A stretch of 64,000 bases of DNA, from positions 69,477 through 133,476 of the forward strand of contig JBNKSV010000001.1 in the NCBI GenBank assembly GCA_050297535.1, in the 5' to 3' direction. The stretch comes from JAAGZL01 sp050297535. GTDB taxonomy: Bacteria; Pseudomonadota; Gammaproteobacteria; Chromatiales; Chromatiaceae. Position numbers and translations under genes: made by a program. A model generated the notes under the pieces. That model was not told the DNA's origin. It worked only from the letters and a program-made list of their open reading frames with translations, and made no database searches. This document shows positions 61,172 to 64,000 of this stretch, piece by piece; position 1 is the stretch's first letter, and every line of letters begins with the position of its first letter.

Positions 61172-61915
61172 TTAGGCCCTTAAATCTGAAATAACTGTTG
61201 ACTCTATGGCCGGTAAATCCTTAACGAGTTTCGCGTAAGCTAAAGACATACTTCCTTCTTCTATATCTGAAACCTTCCATTCCCCATTATCCATAGTAAA
61301 TGACCAAATAGTTTCTACATCTTTGTATCGTTTGCTTCCTTCTACAACTTCACCTGAATTGCGGTTCTGAAGGTAGTCTTTCATCTTCGCTTCAATTGAA
61401 ATAACCACCATAGAGTCCTCATGCTCTTCACCCTGATTTCTGTGTACAAATAGCAATGGCTTAATGTTGGTGATTTTTTTTACATCACAGACATTCTTTA
61501 ACCCTTCCCTTTTCCATCTATCCAGATACACCATCTGTTGGTTCTGCCAATACCAGTCCGTCATCCAATTAGTGATTTGGGAAAGATCCTCATTCTCCCA
61601 GCCCGAGTGAACACGAAAGAAACAATCTTTTGCTCTTTCCTGTATTCTTAACCATTCGAATCTGGAATCATACGCTGCCATAAACCGTAAATCTTTCCTT
61701 GCGCGGCGCTCCGATAGTTTTTCTCGCATCAGAACATAAGTAATTACCGGAAGAAATAATATTGTTAAACCACCCAGGATAATTCGCCCCCAAAACGTCT
61801 CGAATGCAGCTCTGGCGATTTTTCCACCAGGACCGGCAAAGGCCGGTTCAATGAAAATTAATATGGCCACTATGACCAAGGCTAGCAATGCAATATTCTT
61901 ATGATTCATTTTCAC
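61172..61915 (-). CDS. Tim44-like domain protein
   Basis: A 247-residue protein with two hydrophobic segments (about residues 9-27, ending in a signal-like AFAGPGG, and 44-63) followed by a Tim44/MBA1-type domain. Recognisable pieces are a TDWYWQNQQ region near 120, MVVISIEAKMKDYL near 167, and ETIWSFTMDNGEWKVSDIEEG near 199. Bacterial Tim44-domain proteins are membrane-linked and mostly uncharacterised. It stands alone in lower-GC DNA on the right side of the window. Confidence 0.75.
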   Translation of the reverse strand: MKMNHKNIALLALVIVAILIFIEPAFAGPGGKIARAAFETFWGRIILGGLTILFLPVITYVLMREKLSERRARKDLRFMAAYDSRFEWLRIQERAKDCFFRVHSGWENEDLSQITNWMTDWYWQNQQMVYLDRWKREGLKNVCDVKKITNIKPLLFVHRNQGEEHEDSMVVISIEAKMKDYLQNRNSGEVVEGSKRYKDVETIWSFTMDNGEWKVSDIEEGSMSLAYAKLVKDLPAIESTVISDLRA

Positions 61916-62031
61916 TCCTTTGTTGTTTAAGTCTAATGGCTTGGTCCGGATTAATAGGTGGTAGAGTCAGATTTTTCCTATTGTTTTTCCGAAATTTGGG
62001 TCTGTCTCCTGTTGCTGCATGTGATGGTCGC

Positions 62032-62433
62032 TCACTCTGGCAGAACATCGAATTCTGGCACGTCCCCTAACTCCCCATCCCAAGCCGCTTTACTGGAGGA
62101 GAAGATGTGCGCAGTTGGTAACATAGAGATTTCAGTGTCTAAACACCCTGCGGGAACGACGAGCAACCCCGCGATCTGAGTGCTTGGCAATGCCGAACCG
62201 CACAGTTTACAAAAGCTTTTGTTGTGACTGGTGCCTGGAAGCGTAAAGGAAGTCACGGTATCTGCACCCGACTGCCAGGTCAATTTAGCTGACTGCGAGA
62301 ATAGATTTGCCGCATGAGCAGAACCCGTATCTTTTTGGCAATGCTGACAATGACACAAGTAAAAGTTGTCGAAGTCCCCATGTACTTCAAATTTCACGGT
62401 GCCACACAGACAAGAACCAAAGTATTCAGCCAT
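62032..62433 (-). CDS. GFA-fold zinc protein, second copy
   Basis: A 133-residue GFA-family protein from the ATG at 62431-62433, preceded by GGAG; upstream codons would add a 19-residue unrelated leader. Zinc motifs: SCLCGTVKF near 6, CHCQHCQKDTGSAHA near 26, and FCKLCGSALPS near 78. It differs clearly from the GFA protein at 54646. Function is not established. It is the end of a two-gene minus-strand set with an unknown protein. Confidence 0.87.
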   Translation of the reverse strand: MAEYFGSCLCGTVKFEVHGDFDNFYLCHCQHCQKDTGSAHAANLFSQSAKLTWQSGADTVTSFTLPGTSHNKSFCKLCGSALPSTQIAGLLVVPAGCLDTEISMLPTAHIFSSSKAAWDGELGDVPEFDVLPE

Positions 62434-62492
62434 AAAATCTCCATCTATTGCCTGCAGGTGGCGCACAGCGAAGCGTCCCTTGGGGCTCATTG

Positions 62493-63050
62493 TTATACCT
62501 TTCTAGCGTAATCTGCCAAAGAGCTCTTATATGAATCAATCGCTTTGTTGAATTCAATAAGCCTTTGTGTGAGAAGCATGGAATATTTCTCACCTTCCGC
62601 GGATGGTCCAATTTCTCGGTACTGTTCTTTGTATTCATTTTGAATTGTTGAAAGATCTTCTCGGATGTCTTTGATGTCATCAAAAAGTTCATGGCAGTCT
62701 GGAAAATACAATTCAGCAAGTGTAAATAGTCTGGCCGAATCAAATGATCCCCTTTCAATTGTGAGATCAAGAGCTTGATTGTACGTTAGCTGTCCAGTCA
62801 TGACTCTTCGGTATGTCGTGTGGTGTATAACTGCTTTTCCTGCCCAAGTGCCTACGAGTTGGTAGAGTTCTTCCAATCTTTGCCTAAGTGCTTCTTTTTG
62901 ATCCTTATCATCTTGATGCTGCAATCGAAGCTTGAGCTGTCTTTCCGCAGCTTGATTTGCCAGGCGTACTCCTGCCGCAGTTGATAATGCCGTAACAGCT
63001 GCTGCTCCAACAGCAGCGAACGGAACTAGATCATTTACGGTCAATGGCAC
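62493..63050 (-). CDS. Uncharacterised membrane-anchored helical protein
   Basis: A 185-residue protein that I do not recognise. It has a hydrophobic N-terminus (about residues 8-26, alanine and valine-rich) and then a charged, mostly helical region with coiled-coil character (QAAERQLKLRLQHQDDKDQ near 33). Single-pass proteins with this layout occur in accessory regions of many bacteria. It ends 59 bases before the start of the GFA gene on the same strand. Lower GC than the core genes suggests later acquisition. Confidence 0.6.
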   Translation of the reverse strand: MPLTVNDLVPFAAVGAAAVTALSTAAGVRLANQAAERQLKLRLQHQDDKDQKEALRQRLEELYQLVGTWAGKAVIHHTTYRRVMTGQLTYNQALDLTIERGSFDSARLFTLAELYFPDCHELFDDIKDIREDLSTIQNEYKEQYREIGPSAEGEKYSMLLTQRLIEFNKAIDSYKSSLADYARKV

Positions 63051-63266
63051 GCACTTCTTCCTTTTAGGTATAACTATAATTCTGCGTCAAGATCGACGAG
63101 TTAAAACACGCCGAAAATTAGGGTGGGAGGTATTGCCATTTAACAGATTGCAAAAGCAGTTTGATTTGTTTAATTCCTTCTCTTTCATCCCGAAAGGCTT
63201 CCTTATGGTTGTTCTATTCCAGGGCCTGATTCTTTGTAAATTATTTCAGTAGAAAATACAAGGGAG

Positions 63267-63765
63267 CTGGGTTCTTACTGGGTCCTGCGGTCAAGTTGCG
63301 GGATGACGGGTGGTTGGGGTTGGGAGGGGTTTGTCTATATTTCCTCTTATCCTAACCATTTCCCCCTCACCCTAACCCTAACCCTCTCCCCAAGGGGAGA
63401 GGGGATTGTTGTAGTGATTTGCGTTTATTGGCGTTCATTTGCGGCTAGTGTTTTTATCGCCCAGAGGACTGGGCTCCTACTGGGCCCCGTGGTCAAGTTG
63501 CGGGATGATGGGTGATTGGGGCTTGGTGGGGTTTGTCTATGTTTCCTCTTATCCTAACCATTACCCCTCACCCTAACCCTCGGCTTTGGCCTCCTGCGTC
63601 GCCCTCGACAATTGCTCCTGCATTATTCTACCTTCGCCCATTCATGGGCTCGTACCTCCTCCATCCATGGAGTCGTCTCCCCAAGGGGAGAGTGGGCTAG
63701 ATTTTTTGTGTACTTTTGCGGTTATTGGCATGCATTTGCGGCTAGGGTTTTTATCGCCCAGGGGA
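63267..63765. repeat. Degenerate tandem repeat, two copies plus the start of a third
   Basis: A roughly 202-base unit (63267-63468) is repeated at 63469-63765. Shared words include TCAAGTTGCGGGATGA, CTCTTATCCTAACCATT, CTCACCCTAACCCT, CTCCCCAAGGGGAGAG, ATTTGCGGCTAG and TTTTTATCGCCCAG. The second copy carries an extra 95 bases at 63581-63675 that contain the small palindromes GCCCATTCATGGGC and CTCCATCCATGGAG. A third copy begins near 63766 and is cut off by the next gene. No gene was found in 63051-63785; short frames there translate the repeat. Confidence 0.75.
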
Positions 63766-63785
63766 CTGGGACCATACAGGCGAGA

Positions 63786-64000
63786 TCAGGCCAGTTTTTC
63801 CTGTCGTTGCAGCCATACCTCCAGTCCTTGGGCATTTATATCCAGGTCCAGGGACAACAGCTCTTTTTGTGTCTCTAAGGGCAGGGTGCATTCGTGGTGT
63901 TGGAGTTGTTGCAGATAGAAATCCAGTAGGCCGCTCTTTAGTTGTTCGTATCTGTTGTCTGCCGTTACTGCTTTGCATATCTCGACATAGGCATCCAGAT
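63786..64000 (-). CDS. C-terminal part of an unidentified protein (start beyond window)
   Basis: A minus-strand frame enters from the right edge and stops at a TGA at 63786-63788, giving the last 70 or so residues of a soluble, glutamine and leucine-rich helical protein (segments such as LLDFYLQQLQHHE and LEVWLQRQEKLA). No family was recognised. The stop lies immediately inside the third repeat copy, so the repeat may have reached or replaced the original 3' flank. Confidence 0.55.
   Translation of the reverse strand, partial: LDAYVEICKAVTADNRYEQLKSGLLDFYLQQLQHHECTLPLETQKELLSLDLDINAQGLEVWLQRQEKLA

Noticed and set aside
63267..63765. Possible CRISPR array
   Set aside because: Units are about 200 bases and degenerate, without uniform short repeats and spacers, and no cas genes are present.

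Overview
The window looks like a chromosomal segment of a gammaproteobacterium. The pilGHIJ-chpA block, the lptCAB-rpoN-hpf-ptsN-rapZ order, metW-metX and pilTU are all typical of that class. Clustered transketolase, GAPDH, PGK and class II aldolase genes, a phosphofructokinase with mixed ATP/PPi-type active-site residues, and a nitrogen-fixation accessory pair (Shethna FeSII and CowN) suggest an autotrophic diazotroph, perhaps a sulfur oxidiser or a relative of such symbionts. That assignment is inference: no RuBisCO, sulfur-oxidation or nif structural gene lies in the window.

Layout. 1-2617 (minus): a GldAFG-like ABC exporter, its third gene running off the left edge. 2661-7567 (minus): a regulatory phosphotransferase set (HPr, EIIA-Man type, RapZ, HPr kinase, PtsN) with HPF and sigma-54. 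7832-12144 (minus): LPS export and Kdo synthesis genes (lptB, lptA, lptC, kdsC, kdsD) and a Ca/Na antiporter. 12146-14402 (minus): a DUF4426 protein, MetW and MetX. 14443-14686: a MITE-like element with 18-bp terminal inverted repeats. 14738-16714: a dynamin-like GTPase. 16809-19286 (minus): yggU-yggT-proC-yggS. 19502-21700 (plus): pilT-pilU. 21713-29407 (minus): pyrK-like, a pseudo-dihydroorotase, pyrB, pyrR, ruvX, yqgE, tonB, apbE and gshB, many with overlapping ends.

29802-39823 (plus): the Pil-Chp chemosensory operon for twitching motility, including a ChpA hybrid kinase of about 1975 residues. 39820-45429: rsmE, phosphofructokinase, then the activated-methyl-cycle genes metK, ahcY and metF, with an S-adenosylhomocysteine riboswitch before ahcY and a 15-bp CTAG-rich hairpin between ahcY and metF. 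45647-51597 (plus): a thioredoxin-fold protein, tkt, gap, pgk and fba. 51805-58977: a small unknown protein, a DUF2892 membrane protein, srkA, purC, a GFA-fold protein, an SLC13 permease, an alpha/beta hydrolase and a divergent protein kinase. 59128-59985: an ATP-grasp enzyme.

The most striking regulatory element is at 60077-60149. An exact NifA upstream activator motif, an exact IHF consensus and a well-spaced sigma-54 promoter lie in order in front of fesII and cowN, whose known relatives protect nitrogenase from oxygen and carbon monoxide. From about 60.9 kb to the right edge the DNA looks accessory: a Tim44-like protein, a second GFA protein, an unknown protein, and about 500 bp of degenerate tandem repeats next to an unidentified partial gene.
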